Positions 42,846 to 51,814 of a stretch of 64,000 nucleotides of DNA are shown here, piece by piece. A program made the position numbers and the translations under genes. A model generated the notes under the pieces. It was not told the origin of the DNA, ran no database searches, and was given only the letters and a program-made list of their open reading frames with translations. The stretch is from an uncultured Muribaculaceae bacterium (GTDB lineage: Bacteria > Bacteroidota > Bacteroidia > Bacteroidales > Muribaculaceae). Location of the stretch: positions 248,001-312,000 of the forward strand of contig CAJOFM010000004.1 in NCBI GenBank assembly GCA_905233915.1, read 5' to 3'. Positions within the stretch are counted from its first letter, which is position 1. Every line of letters starts with the position of its first letter.

Positions 42846-42950
42846 GAGTAACATCATCCCCAATCAAAGCGAAATAAACACATTGAATTGTTTTTCAGGA
42901 CATCATATTGAATTACCTGAAGACAAGTTGATTCGGATCATTGAAAAAGC

Positions 42951-42979
42951 GTGTGGAGCCGCTGGTGGCGGCCCCACAC
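42951..42979 (-). terminator. Intrinsic terminator of the leucine-rich-repeat gene
   Basis: Stem GTGTGG/CCACAC with inner GCC/GGC pairs. On the minus strand it is followed by a five-T run (42944-42948). Confidence 0.75.
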
Positions 42980-43005
42980 ACCTATTTCTTAGGCGCTCAA
43001 CGCTA

Positions 43006-45159
43006 TTAATTATTTAGTACTATCTGGATCAGGGCTGTTACGTCGGCTACATTGACCTGGCCGTCGTTGTTCATGTCGGCCATGTCGAGACTCACAGGCA
43101 CTGAATTCAGGATATAACTTATCAATGTGGTCACGTCGGCTACATTCACAAAGCCGTCACCGGTCAAGTCGCCCTTGGAAGCGACACCAATTACATGAGT
43201 GAAGAGTTTCCAGCCCGTTGCGGCACGGTAAGCAGCCATCGACGCATTGGGAACCTTGAGTGTGGCATTCCCATAGGTGAGGCTGTCGAAGACATCTTGG
43301 GTGATTGTTGGCGGGGTAGCGGCCAGGCACGTCACGCTCGTCAAAGCCGGGCATTCGGTAAAGGCATAGCCACCGATGCTGGTGACTCCACTGCCGATGG
43401 TCACACTCGTCAGGTGATCGCAATAGGAGAAGGCATACCAGCCGATGGTGGTCACCGAGGCAGGGATAATCACCGTCGTCAAACCACCGCATGACGTGAA
43501 GGCGGCATCACCGATGTATGTTACCGAGGCGGGGATGGCCACACTTGTCAGGCCTGTGCAAGCCTCAAAGGCATAAGCACCGATGCCAGTCACCTGGTAG
43601 GTCTTGCCGCCGTAGGTCACCGTGGAGGGGATGTTCACGTTGCCGCTATAGAGAGCGGGATTCTCGGTCACCTCGACGGTGTTGGTGCCTGTGATGTTGT
43701 AGCAGATGCCATTCACCGCGAAGTCATAGGAGATTTCTTTGATGGTGGTAAAGTGCCGCCAGCCAGCGGCAGCCTGATAAGTGGCCTTGCACCCCCTGGG
43801 CACCGTGAGCGTGGCGTTGGAGTAGGCGTTATCATCGAAAGTTGGGAAACGTTCGGTAATAATCTCAGGCGGCGTTGTAGCCAGGCAAACCACGTTTGTC
43901 AAAGCCGAACAATCGGAAAAAGCAGCATATCCAATACTAGTAACCCCGCTGCCGATGGTCACGCTCGCCAAATCATTGGATGCGACAAAGGCATAATCAC
44001 CGATAGTGGTCACTGAATTAGGAATTGTGATACTCGTGATTCCAGAAGCAGCAAATACCCAAGCTCCTATCGCGGTCACAGTATTGGGGATTACCGTGTT
44101 GATGCAGCTAGCCACCAGTGTGTTGCTTGCCGTCTCGATAATGGCATTGCAGTTGTTGCGGGAGTCATAAACGGGATTGTCGTTGGCCACAGTAATATTT
44201 GCCAAAGCCGTGCAACTGGCAAAAATATTTTCTCCAATGCTTGTCACCATGCTACCGATGCTCATGCTTATCAAACCTGAGCATGCGCCAAATGCATAAT
44301 CACCGATTGTGGTCACTGTGTTGGGAATCGCAATCTCTGTCAATCCAATGCAGAAGGCGAACGCATAGCTGCCAATTGTCGTCACCGAAGTGGGGATGGT
44401 CACGCTTGTCAGATATAAGCAATTATGAAATGCCTCATCGCAGATACCTGTTACCCGATAGACTGTGCCGTTATAGGAAGTCATTGAGGGGATGCTGACA
44501 CTACCTTTATACCCGTTAGAATAATAGGGACTTTTGGCTACCTCAACGGTTCTTTCATCCGTGATGTTATAGAAGATACCGTTCACAAAGAAATCGAAGG
44601 CATTATCTGATAAATAAAAATTACTCCACCTTTCGTCAGTATCATAAGTATCCTTATATCCCCTGGGGATCAAGAACACTACTGGACCCGTTTTGTTCCC
44701 ATCGACAAACTGGGTATCAAAACTATCGGATTCAATCGCTGGTGGTGTGGTTGCCAAACAAACCAAAGCAGAATAATGGCAATTTTTAAAAGCTCGATGC
44801 CCAATGGCAGTTACACCACTACCAATGATCACACACTCCAAGGCACTGCAGCCATAGAATGCATCCTGTCTGATAGTGATTACCGTGTTAGGGATGATCA
44901 CGGCCGTCAGATCCGTGCAAGACTGGAATGCACCCTCGGCAATAGCCGTCACCTGGTAGGTCTTGCCACTGTAGGTCACCGTCGAGGGAATGGTGACATC
45001 GCCACTATACTGAGAGGGATTGCTGGTCACCTCGACGGTGTTGGTGCCTGTGATGTTGTAGTAAAAGCCGTTGGCCACGAAGTCGTAGGCACCGGCGCTG
45101 AGGGCAAATACTAATGCTGCCATGAGGGCAAACATTCGGGAAAAAGGTAATCGTTTCAT
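43006..45159 (-). CDS. BspA-like leucine-rich-repeat surface protein with dockerin-like tail
   Basis: A 717-residue secreted protein. After signal peptide (MKRLPFSRMFALMAALVFALSAGA) it has three blocks of FxxNGxxYNITGTNTVEV-type strands separated by BspA (LRR_5) repeats, for example IPNTVTTIGDYAFGACSGL. BspA-like proteins bind host matrix, other bacteria or starch. Residues about 655-717 form two dockerin-like EF-hand repeats: DLTGDGFVNVADVTTLISYIL and DMNNDGQVNVADVTALIQIVL, with Ca-binding D-x-N/T-x-D-G loops. No cohesin was seen in the window. A promoter box is at 45199-45206. Confidence 0.86.
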   Translation of the reverse strand: MKRLPFSRMFALMAALVFALSAGAYDFVANGFYYNITGTNTVEVTSNPSQYSGDVTIPSTVTYSGKTYQVTAIAEGAFQSCTDLTAVIIPNTVITIRQDAFYGCSALECVIIGSGVTAIGHRAFKNCHYSALVCLATTPPAIESDSFDTQFVDGNKTGPVVFLIPRGYKDTYDTDERWSNFYLSDNAFDFFVNGIFYNITDERTVEVAKSPYYSNGYKGSVSIPSMTSYNGTVYRVTGICDEAFHNCLYLTSVTIPTSVTTIGSYAFAFCIGLTEIAIPNTVTTIGDYAFGACSGLISMSIGSMVTSIGENIFASCTALANITVANDNPVYDSRNNCNAIIETASNTLVASCINTVIPNTVTAIGAWVFAASGITSITIPNSVTTIGDYAFVASNDLASVTIGSGVTSIGYAAFSDCSALTNVVCLATTPPEIITERFPTFDDNAYSNATLTVPRGCKATYQAAAGWRHFTTIKEISYDFAVNGICYNITGTNTVEVTENPALYSGNVNIPSTVTYGGKTYQVTGIGAYAFEACTGLTSVAIPASVTYIGDAAFTSCGGLTTVIIPASVTTIGWYAFSYCDHLTSVTIGSGVTSIGGYAFTECPALTSVTCLAATPPTITQDVFDSLTYGNATLKVPNASMAAYRAATGWKLFTHVIGVASKGDLTGDGFVNVADVTTLISYILNSVPVSLDMADMNNDGQVNVADVTALIQIVLNN

Positions 45160-45198
45160 AGTAATGAGGTTTTATCGTTAACAATGCTATTCTTGCTG

Positions 45199-45206
45199 CA
45201 AATATA
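45199..45206 (-). promoter_or_regulatory. Promoter -7 box for the leucine-rich-repeat gene
   Basis: TATATTTG on the minus strand, 40 bases before the start. Confidence 0.5.
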
Positions 45207-45394
45207 GTAAAAAAGTTTTAAGATTCCATTTGGAGGTTTTATTTTTTTGAAATCTGCTTGACTAGGGGGGTGTGAGATGTACCTGGCCTGACTGGGGTGG
45301 GCTGTTTTTTTTATGGGCTGCCGCACGCAATACTGGATGCGACGGGCCTAAGGAGGTGATTTCAGGAAAAACGGTAAAAAAGTTGAAGAAAACG

Positions 45395-45426
45395 TCTTGG
45401 GGTGGCTAAAAAAATGTGTACCTTTG
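45395..45426 (+). promoter_or_regulatory. Promoter of the aminotransferase gene
   Basis: CTTG at 45395-45398 (near-match to TTTG), 20-base spacer, and TACCTTTG at 45419-45426. The ATG is at 45489. Confidence 0.65.
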
Positions 45427-45488
45427 TGGCCCGAGAAACAAACGACTTCAATATCATTATCAACCAATAAATAGAAGAGATTTATATT

Positions 45489-46685
45489 ATGCCTAAACTT
45501 TCAGAACGCAGCATGAGGATGCCGGCCAGCCCCATCCGTAAGCTGGCTCCGTTTGCCGCAGCAGCCAAGCAGCGCGGTATCAAAGTGTATCACCTGAACA
45601 TCGGTCAACCCGACATCCACACCCCCGAGGAAGGTCTGGAAGCCATCAAGCACGTGGACCGCAAGGTGCTGGAATACAGCCCCTCACAAGGCATCCCCAG
45701 CTACGTGGAGAAGCTGGTGGGTTACTACAAGCGCTATAACATCGACCTGAGTGTTGACGACATCATCGTGACCTGCGGTGGCAGTGAGGCCGTACAGATG
45801 GCCTTCATGGTGTGCCTGAACCCTGGTGACGAAGTCATTATTCCCGAACCCGCCTACGCCAACTACATGGGCTTTGCCTGCGAGACCGGTGCTGTGGTGC
45901 GCACCATCACGACCCACATCGAGGACGGTTTTGCGCTGCCTCCCGTCGAGGAGTTTGAGAAGGTGATCAACGAGCGCACCCGCGCCATCATGATCTGCAA
46001 CCCTAACAACCCGACCGGCACGCTGTACAGCCGCGAGGAGCTGATGCGCCTGCGTGACCTGGTGAAGAAATATGATCTGTTCCTGTTTGCCGACGAGGTT
46101 TACCGCGAGTTCATCTACAGCGACGCCCCCTACACCAGCGCCATGCATCTGGAGGGTATCGAGAACAACGTCATCATGATCGACAGCGTGTCCAAGCGCT
46201 ACAGCGAGTGCGGTATCCGCATCGGTGCCTTCATCACCCGTAACAAGGAAGTGCGTGCTGCCGCCATGAAGCTGGCTCAGGCCCGTCTGAGTCCTCCCTT
46301 GCTGGGTCAGATCGTTGCCGAGGCTTCGCTCGATGCTCCGCAGGCCTACCACAAGGGTGTGTATGACGAGTACATTGCTCGCCGCAACTGCTTGGTTGAG
46401 GGTCTGAACAAGATTCCCGGCGTGTATAGCCCGATGCCCATGGGAGCCTTCTATACCGTTGCCAAGCTGCCAGTCAAGGACATCGACGACTTCTGCCGCT
46501 GGTGCCTTGAGGAGTTCAACTACGAGGGCGAGACCGTGATGATGGCACCTGCCAGCGGTTTCTATGCTACCCCCGGCCTGGGCAAGAATGAGGTGCGCAT
46601 GGCCTACGTGCTCAAGATTGAGGACCTGAAGCGTGCCCTCGTGGTGCTCGAGAAGGCCCTGGAGGCTTATCCCGGTAGGATTTAG
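45489..46685 (+). CDS. Class I/II pyridoxal-phosphate aminotransferase
   Basis: A 398-residue fold-type I aminotransferase, probably acting on aspartate or an aromatic amino acid. Visible marks are the N-terminal LNIGQPDIHTPEEG, CNPNNPTGTLYSREEL, the DEVYREFIY block, and the PLP lysine in DSVSKRYSECGIRIG. Substrate cannot be fixed from the sequence alone. The stop codon TAG (46683-46685) and the last residues (GRI) are in heptad array L. A typical promoter precedes it. The protein is cytosolic. Confidence 0.92.
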   Translation: MPKLSERSMRMPASPIRKLAPFAAAAKQRGIKVYHLNIGQPDIHTPEEGLEAIKHVDRKVLEYSPSQGIPSYVEKLVGYYKRYNIDLSVDDIIVTCGGSEAVQMAFMVCLNPGDEVIIPEPAYANYMGFACETGAVVRTITTHIEDGFALPPVEEFEKVINERTRAIMICNPNNPTGTLYSREELMRLRDLVKKYDLFLFADEVYREFIYSDAPYTSAMHLEGIENNVIMIDSVSKRYSECGIRIGAFITRNKEVRAAAMKLAQARLSPPLLGQIVAEASLDAPQAYHKGVYDEYIARRNCLVEGLNKIPGVYSPMPMGAFYTVAKLPVKDIDDFCRWCLEEFNYEGETVMMAPASGFYATPGLGKNEVRMAYVLKIEDLKRALVVLEKALEAYPGRI

Positions 46686-46713
46686 GATTTAGGTATAGGC
46701 TCTAGGCTTTAGG
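46677..46713 (+). repeat. Heptad array L (AGGATTT/AGGCTTT units)
   Basis: AGGATTT twice, AGGTAT (six), AGGCTCT, AGGCTTT and AGGG. It includes the aminotransferase stop codon. Confidence 0.85.
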
Positions 46714-46727
46714 GTCATTCATTATAA

Positions 46728-46765
46728 CTGCTAGCCTCGACATGGGGCTGGCAGTGTTTTTTTTG
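46728..46765 (+). terminator. Intrinsic terminator after the aminotransferase gene
   Basis: Ten-pair stem ACTGCTAGCC/GGCTGGCAGT with one G-T wobble, then eight T. Strong rho-independent shape. Confidence 0.85.
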
Positions 46766-46785
46766 ATTGATGACCACATCTCATG

Positions 46786-46820
46786 CTGAAAACTGACAAC
46801 TGAAAACTGACAACTTTCAA
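46786..46820 (+). repeat. Heptad array M (CTGAAAA/CTGACAA units)
   Basis: CTGAAAA, CTGACAA, CTGAAAA, CTGACAA, CTTTCAA. It ends ten bases before the promoter box at 46831-46838, overlapping the expected -33 position. Confidence 0.9.
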
Positions 46821-46830
46821 AAGAAAATAG

Positions 46831-46838
46831 TATCTTTG
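46831..46838 (+). promoter_or_regulatory. Promoter -7 box for the substrate-binding protein
   Basis: TATCTTTG, 17 bases before the ATG at 46856. Confidence 0.55.
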
Positions 46839-46855
46839 CACTCCAATCGATAGTG

Positions 46856-47704
46856 ATGGCAATGATGAGACAAGCATATAGTGCAAAGAAGGGACAAATG
46901 ATACTGTATGGGGCGCTGCTCGCCGTGGTGGTGGCCTGCATGGTCGCCTTGAGCATGTGCGACAAGCCCGTTGAGGCACCTGATTCCAAGGCTAGCGGGG
47001 GCGACACGCTCGACATCGCCATCGAATACTCACCGGTGACCTACTACACCTATGACGACACATTGGGCGGCTACAACTACGACCTGTTACGATTGATTTC
47101 CAGCAAGGAAGGTTGCCCCATGAAGTTCCACCCCGTTGTGACGCTCGAGAAGGCCCTGGCAGGCCTTGACGAGGGCCGCTATGACGTGGTGGTGGCCCAG
47201 TTCCCGATGACCGCCGGCGACACAGCACGGTTTGCCTTCACCGAACCCATTTACATCGACCAGCAGGTGCTCGTGCAGCGCCGTGGCAGTTATGCCATCC
47301 ATTCCCAACTGGACCTGGCTGGTGATACCGTGTGGGTCGTGCAAGGATCCCCAATGAAACAACGCATCGCGAGTCTGAGCCGCGAGATTGGCGACACCAT
47401 CTATGTCCATGTTGATGAGCTTTACGGCCCCGAGCAGCTGATGATGATGGTATCGGCAGGCGAAATCCGCTATGCTGTGGTTAACCGTTCCATTGCCCGC
47501 GCGATGGGCACACGCCTTCCCAACCTTGACCGCTCGGTCGCCATCAGCCTGTCGCAGTTCCAATCGTGGATGGTCGCCAAGGAGCGCCAGAGCCTGTGCG
47601 ACAGCCTGAACCGCTGGCACCGTCAAGTGAAACTTGATACAGCCGTCTATCTGAACCTGCAACGCCGCTATTTTGGGGGCACCTTCCCCACCTTGGCACG
47701 ATAA
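46856..47704 (+). CDS. Membrane-anchored solute-binding protein, MltF-like N-terminal type
   Basis: About 282 residues. An N-terminal helix (MILYGALLAVVVACMVALSMC) anchors the protein; ATG codons at 46856 and 46862 are both possible starts. The rest is a bacterial extracellular solute-binding family 3 domain: LDIAIEYSPVTYYTYDDTLGGYNYDLLRL, AGDTARFAFTEPIY and WVVQGSPMKQRI. In MltF such a domain precedes a lytic transglycosylase, which is absent here. It may sense amino-acid or muropeptide ligands. No permease genes are nearby. The gene ends at a repeat array whose first unit overlaps its last codons. Confidence 0.8.
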   Translation: MAMMRQAYSAKKGQMILYGALLAVVVACMVALSMCDKPVEAPDSKASGGDTLDIAIEYSPVTYYTYDDTLGGYNYDLLRLISSKEGCPMKFHPVVTLEKALAGLDEGRYDVVVAQFPMTAGDTARFAFTEPIYIDQQVLVQRRGSYAIHSQLDLAGDTVWVVQGSPMKQRIASLSREIGDTIYVHVDELYGPEQLMMMVSAGEIRYAVVNRSIARAMGTRLPNLDRSVAISLSQFQSWMVAKERQSLCDSLNRWHRQVKLDTAVYLNLQRRYFGGTFPTLAR

Positions 47705-47887
47705 TTTTCGGCTGCACCTCAGCCATCGATGCGAGCATCATGGCATTCGGTTGGCACGAAATTGGATATTTTCGGCTGCACCTCAGCCATCGATGCAAGC
47801 ATCATGGCGTTCGGTTGGCACGAAATTGGATATTTTCGGCTGCACCTCAGCCATCGATGCAAGCATCATGGCATTCGGTTGGCACGA
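47693..47887. repeat. REP-like hairpin array (second locus), three units
   Basis: Units at 47693-47750 (58 bp), 47751-47814 and 47815-47878 (64 bp each), with a partial TTGGCACGAAA at 47879. Each contains CTCAGCCATCGATGC, then a hairpin core nearly identical to 17814-18008. The repeated flank TTGGCACGA is also the last codons of the preceding gene, as if the element duplicated its target. Confidence 0.9.
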
Positions 47888-47946
47888 AAATTGCAGTATT
47901 GTAGTACATTTTACCCACATACATCCCATTAAACACATCCAACATT

Positions 47947-49641
47947 ATGCGCATCAGGAAAAAAAACAGTTCGGTAAAAGCCGCTTTAGAAAAGTTTCTT
48001 AAAGATAATCACTGCAAGTACACCGTTAACCAGGAGGATAACGGAGCTACCATCTACCCCTTTGAATTCCAAGCCGGTAACTTCATCGCTTCAGTCCGCA
48101 AGCAGGACGACTGCCTAGAAGTCACCTACCCCACTATTGCCAGCGTTCCCATGACACAACTACCGCTGGTCAGGTCCAAATGCAACGATCACAACAACAG
48201 CAATATCCTGTTCAAGTTCACCTACTCGATTGACCATGAATCAGGTGAGGTAAACGTGCACCTGTCTTTCTTCAACAACCACTTTGATGCTGAAAACTTC
48301 ACCAATGAGCTCAAGGCCACCTTCCATTTCCAGCACGAGTGGGTGCGTGACTTTGACGAAGCGGTTTCCATCGGCAGGGACTATGACAGCACCGACCTGG
48401 AAAGCGAACTTTACAAGCATCAGCGCGAGATGTACCTATTGAGGCGCCAGGAATTGCAGCACCAGATGGGACCGAGCGTCGCCAGTATCGCCGCGGGAAC
48501 GGGAGCTCTGCCCCTGTGGCAGCTGATAGAAACCATCAGCCCCCTACCCGACGCGCGCCTGCTGTTCATGACTGTGAACACCGTGAGCGGCCAACAGCGC
48601 ATCGAGGATGAAGAGGCCATGCGTGGTTTCGACCTGCGGCACGCGCTCATCGAGGGCGACGGCAAGCAAGCGAGACTGATGCGCGACTACGCCATTATCG
48701 ACCTGCACTACAAGCAGGGCCGCGACGAGAAACCCATGATGGCAACCATTGCCCTCACTGCCGAGGGCGAGGATCAACACAGCCTCTACACCCGCGTGAC
48801 CGTTACCCTGCCGCCCCGCAACGCCAGCCGCATGGCATCGTTGAGCAACGAGGAACGCAAGGCCCACAGCGTGAGCATGCTCATCGCCCTGGACCGCAAC
48901 GACGACAAGCAGCATCAGCAAGAGTTTGAATACATGTGGAGCGATGCCCAGCTCAAGGCCCGCAACGGCGAGAAAGATAGCCTGACCGATGACCAGTTGC
49001 TGCTGGGCCAAGTCAGGGTCGCCGACGTAGCCTACAACATGTACTGGGGTGTGCAGTCGTTCAACAACGGACGCTTCTATGAGGCGATACTGTATCTGGA
49101 GAACGTGTTCAACAGCTATCGCAGCGACTTCTTTGAGATGGGTCCCGACGGCAAGCGCCTCTTCATGGAAACGGCCTACAAACTGGGCTTCTGCTACAAT
49201 GAGCTGGGCTTGCACAAACAGGCATTCTACTACCTTGACCTCATGGCCAGCGACGGCAACATCCGCCACACGATGGAACTGGTCAACGCCATGGCCAATG
49301 GTAAAGACCTGCGCCTGTTCAGCTACACCGAGAGTGTGATGGAGGAAGTGAAAAGGAACTTCAGCGAGGCAGAGGAGTTGCCTGAGAACATCAAGGACTT
49401 CATCAACTTCTTGCGCCGCCGTCGGGGTTATGCCTACATCGACTTCAACCAACTCGATAACGCCGAGAAGATTTTCACCCAGATGCTCAAGGAGGAGGAG
49501 AATGCCGACTATGCCATCAACGAGCTGGCCTACATCAAGCGGCTGCGTCAACAACGCGGCGAGGATGTCACCGCCAGTGAGAATACTGACTCGCACGACA
49601 CCAACGGCCCCGTCAATCCCAATGGCGAATGCCCCTTCTGA
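47947..49641 (+). CDS. TPR-containing cytosolic protein, unknown function
   Basis: A 564-residue protein without signal peptide or membrane helix. The first 130 residues resemble a YbjN-type alpha/beta domain (SVKAALEKFLKDNHCKYTVNQEDNG). The C-terminal 200 residues are helical repeats of TPR character, for example YEAILYLENVFNSYR and ETAYKLGFCYNELGLHKQAFYYLDLM. It likely acts as a scaffold or chaperone; partners are unknown. It lies between a repeat array and the convergent rluA gene, with a gap of only 18 bases to the latter. Confidence 0.68.
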   Translation: MRIRKKNSSVKAALEKFLKDNHCKYTVNQEDNGATIYPFEFQAGNFIASVRKQDDCLEVTYPTIASVPMTQLPLVRSKCNDHNNSNILFKFTYSIDHESGEVNVHLSFFNNHFDAENFTNELKATFHFQHEWVRDFDEAVSIGRDYDSTDLESELYKHQREMYLLRRQELQHQMGPSVASIAAGTGALPLWQLIETISPLPDARLLFMTVNTVSGQQRIEDEEAMRGFDLRHALIEGDGKQARLMRDYAIIDLHYKQGRDEKPMMATIALTAEGEDQHSLYTRVTVTLPPRNASRMASLSNEERKAHSVSMLIALDRNDDKQHQQEFEYMWSDAQLKARNGEKDSLTDDQLLLGQVRVADVAYNMYWGVQSFNNGRFYEAILYLENVFNSYRSDFFEMGPDGKRLFMETAYKLGFCYNELGLHKQAFYYLDLMASDGNIRHTMELVNAMANGKDLRLFSYTESVMEEVKRNFSEAEELPENIKDFINFLRRRRGYAYIDFNQLDNAEKIFTQMLKEEENADYAINELAYIKRLRQQRGEDVTASENTDSHDTNGPVNPNGECPF

Positions 49642-49659
49642 TAAAAAGAAAGAATAAGG

Positions 49660-50577
49660 TTATTGCACCGTGTGGAGCGCCGTGCCGAAGAAACGCGGTA
49701 TCGGTGTCTCGAAATAGAGTGGCTCACCCGTCACGGGGTGGTAGAACGCCAAGCGGAACGCATGCAGACACATACGGCTGCCAGGGTTATCCTGGTGGCC
49801 GTATTTTCCATCACCCACCACGGGATGTCCCATATTGGCCATGTGGACGCGGATCTGGTTCTTGCGGCCCGTAATCAAGTGCAGGAACAGCAGGGAACGC
49901 TGCTCGGCCTGCTCCACGAGTTCCCACTCGGTGGCGGCCCACTTGCCGCCGTCGTCAACAGGGCTGCTCACGACGAACATGCTTTCTGTATCATGCAGCC
50001 AGCTCTCGATTCTGCCTTGGGGTTCTTCCATGACGCCCTCTACCACTGCCACATAACGGCGGTCGATAATCGTATTGCGCCAATCGGCGATCATCTGCTG
50101 CTGGACATCAATGCTCTTGGCAAAGAGCATCAACCCCGATGTGCGGGCATCCAGACGGTGCACCACATGGGCCTTGCAACGCTGGTGCGTCTCGGTGAAA
50201 TGCCGATCGAGCAGGGTTTTCATGTTCAGGCTGCCGGCACCCACGGGCATCGACAACACACCCTGCTGCTTGTCCACGACAACGACCCATTGATCCTCAT
50301 AGACAATATTGTAGTAAGGATTGCGAGTGAACGAGGGGCGCGCCTGACGACGTATCTGAACCACGCAACCCAGGTCAAGCGGATAATCCACATGGGTCTG
50401 TATATGGCCATCGACGGTGACGCCACCATGGGCCAATATTGATTTTGCCTTATTACGGCTGATGCCGTCCAGCGTCTGCATCACAAATTCGAGCAGTTTG
50501 GACGGCTCCATCACTTCGCGGGTGACGGCTTTATCATCGTTGCGTGGAACGCGATGGTCGTGAGGTCTGTTAGCCAT
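49660..50577 (-). CDS. RluA-family pseudouridine synthase
   Basis: A 305-residue enzyme that converts uridine to pseudouridine in rRNA or tRNA. An S4 domain is present at about 20-80 (EFVMQTLDGISRNKAKSILAHGGVTVDG). The catalytic motif is HRLDARTSGL, with the nucleophilic Asp. Position specificity (RluC, RluD or other) is not certain. The start is two bases from the dnaJ stop, so it is probably part of the grpE-dnaJ transcript. Confidence 0.9.
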   Translation of the reverse strand: MANRPHDHRVPRNDDKAVTREVMEPSKLLEFVMQTLDGISRNKAKSILAHGGVTVDGHIQTHVDYPLDLGCVVQIRRQARPSFTRNPYYNIVYEDQWVVVVDKQQGVLSMPVGAGSLNMKTLLDRHFTETHQRCKAHVVHRLDARTSGLMLFAKSIDVQQQMIADWRNTIIDRRYVAVVEGVMEEPQGRIESWLHDTESMFVVSSPVDDGGKWAATEWELVEQAEQRSLLFLHLITGRKNQIRVHMANMGHPVVGDGKYGHQDNPGSRMCLHAFRLAFYHPVTGEPLYFETPIPRFFGTALHTVQ

Positions 50578-50579
50578 AG

Positions 50580-51752
50580 TTAATCAAAGATGTGACGCAG
50601 TCGGGAGAAGATGCGGTTCTTGTCGCCATCGGTGGGCTTGATATGCTCACCGGCATTCTGCAGCATGGAGATGGCCTCTTTCTCCTTATCGTTAAGTTTT
50701 TCGGGCATATAAACCATTACATTGATGAGCAGGTCACCCATGCCATAGCGCTCGGGCGAGGGCAAACCCTTGCCGCGCAGGCGCAGGATGCTGCCGGGCT
50801 GAGTGCCAGGCTTGATGGTCACGCGCGCCTTGCCGTCAACGGTGGGCACCTCGACCTTGCCGCCGAGCACTGCCGTGGGGATGTCGAGCATCAGGTTATA
50901 GATGAGGTCGTTGCCGTCGCGGGTGAGCTGGGCATCACGCACCTCCTCAACCACTACGAGCAGGTCACCAGGCACACCGCCACCGGGGGCGTCATTACCT
51001 TGACGACCCATGCGCAGTGTCATGCCGTCGGCCACACCAGCCGGAATGCTGATGCTGACCACGTCTTCCTTGCGCACCAGTCCCTTGCCGTGGCAATGTG
51101 GGCAACTTTCCTTGATGCGCTTACCACTGCCACCACAGGTGTGGCAAACCGACTCGGATTGCATCATGCCAAACACGGTGCGCTGCATGCGCACCTCTCG
51201 TCCACTGCCCTGACAGGTGGGGCAGGTCTCGAGGGCGGTTCCGTCCTTGGCACCCGTGCCATGGCAATGGTCACAAGACTTCATGCGGGGAATGCGCAGT
51301 TTCTTATCGGTACCCTTGGCAATCTCACTCAGGTTCATCTTGACGCGTACGCGCAGGTCGGTGCCGCGTTTCACACGCTGCTGCTGACCACCACCGCCGC
51401 CAAAGATATCGCCAAAGCCACCAAAACCGCCAAAACCGCCGAACAGGTCACCGAACTGGCGCAGGATGTCCTCCATCGACATGCCACCGCCATAGCCGCC
51501 GCCACCCATCTGATCGCCAGCAAAACCAAACTGGTCATAACGGGCGCGCTTGTCGGGGTCACTGAGGACGTTATAGGCCTCGGCAGCCTCCTTAAATTTT
51601 TCTTCGGCAGCCTTTTTCTCGGCATCGCTCTTGCCTTGCTGCTTGTCAGGGTGGTACTGGATGGCCAACTTGCGGTAAGCCTTCTTCAGGTCATCGGCTG
51701 TGGCATTCTTGTCCACTCCCAGCACCTCATAGTAATCTCTCTTTTGAGCCAT
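50580..51752 (-). CDS. dnaJ: Chaperone DnaJ
   Basis: A 390-residue J-domain co-chaperone of DnaK. Visible are the J domain with the HPD motif in YHPDKQ (residues about 33-38), a Gly/Phe-rich region (about 75-125), four CxxCxGxG zinc motifs ([32 protein letters not shown]), and the C-terminal substrate-binding domain. It is in order grpE-dnaJ. Array N lies in the gap between grpE and dnaJ. Confidence 0.96.
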   Translation of the reverse strand: MAQKRDYYEVLGVDKNATADDLKKAYRKLAIQYHPDKQQGKSDAEKKAAEEKFKEAAEAYNVLSDPDKRARYDQFGFAGDQMGGGGYGGGMSMEDILRQFGDLFGGFGGFGGFGDIFGGGGGQQQRVKRGTDLRVRVKMNLSEIAKGTDKKLRIPRMKSCDHCHGTGAKDGTALETCPTCQGSGREVRMQRTVFGMMQSESVCHTCGGSGKRIKESCPHCHGKGLVRKEDVVSISIPAGVADGMTLRMGRQGNDAPGGGVPGDLLVVVEEVRDAQLTRDGNDLIYNLMLDIPTAVLGGKVEVPTVDGKARVTIKPGTQPGSILRLRGKGLPSPERYGMGDLLINVMVYMPEKLNDKEKEAISMLQNAGEHIKPTDGDKNRIFSRLRHIFD

Positions 51753-51766
51753 AGTTTTCTTTATGG

Positions 51767-51794
51767 TTTCTAGTCCCTAGTCCTTAGTTTCTAG
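51767..51794. repeat. Heptad array N (ACTAGAA/TTTCTAG)
   Basis: TTTCTAG, TCCCTAG, TCCTTAG, TTTCTAG: the ACTAGAA family in the sense direction. It lies between grpE and dnaJ. Confidence 0.88.
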
Positions 51795-51814
51795 TACTTT
51801 GTTTATAGTTATTA

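Larger units (their letters stand above)
42435..43005. other. Large intergenic region with candidate small RNA
   Basis: About 570 bases. It holds nonamer repeat 3 (42476-42502), an AT-rich stretch, a plus-strand promoter box (42682-42689), a candidate small RNA with terminator (42690-42845), and the terminator of the leucine-rich-repeat gene (42951-42979). No protein-coding gene is credible. Confidence 0.65.
45160..45488. other. Intergenic region between divergent genes
   Basis: About 330 bases with promoters on both strands (45199-45206 minus; 45395-45426 plus). Between them lie a G-rich stretch, an eight-T run near 45305 and an 11-base perfect anti-complement of the 16S 3' end (45350-45360) not followed by a start codon. 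No gene. Confidence 0.55.

Noticed and set aside
43006-45159. True cellulosome component
   Set aside because: No cohesin, scaffoldin or glycoside hydrolase is in the window; the repeats are only dockerin-like.
45350-45360. Perfect Shine-Dalgarno-like AAGGAGGTGAT
   Set aside because: No start codon lies at a useful distance, and the only short frame is of 17 codons. Treated as chance.
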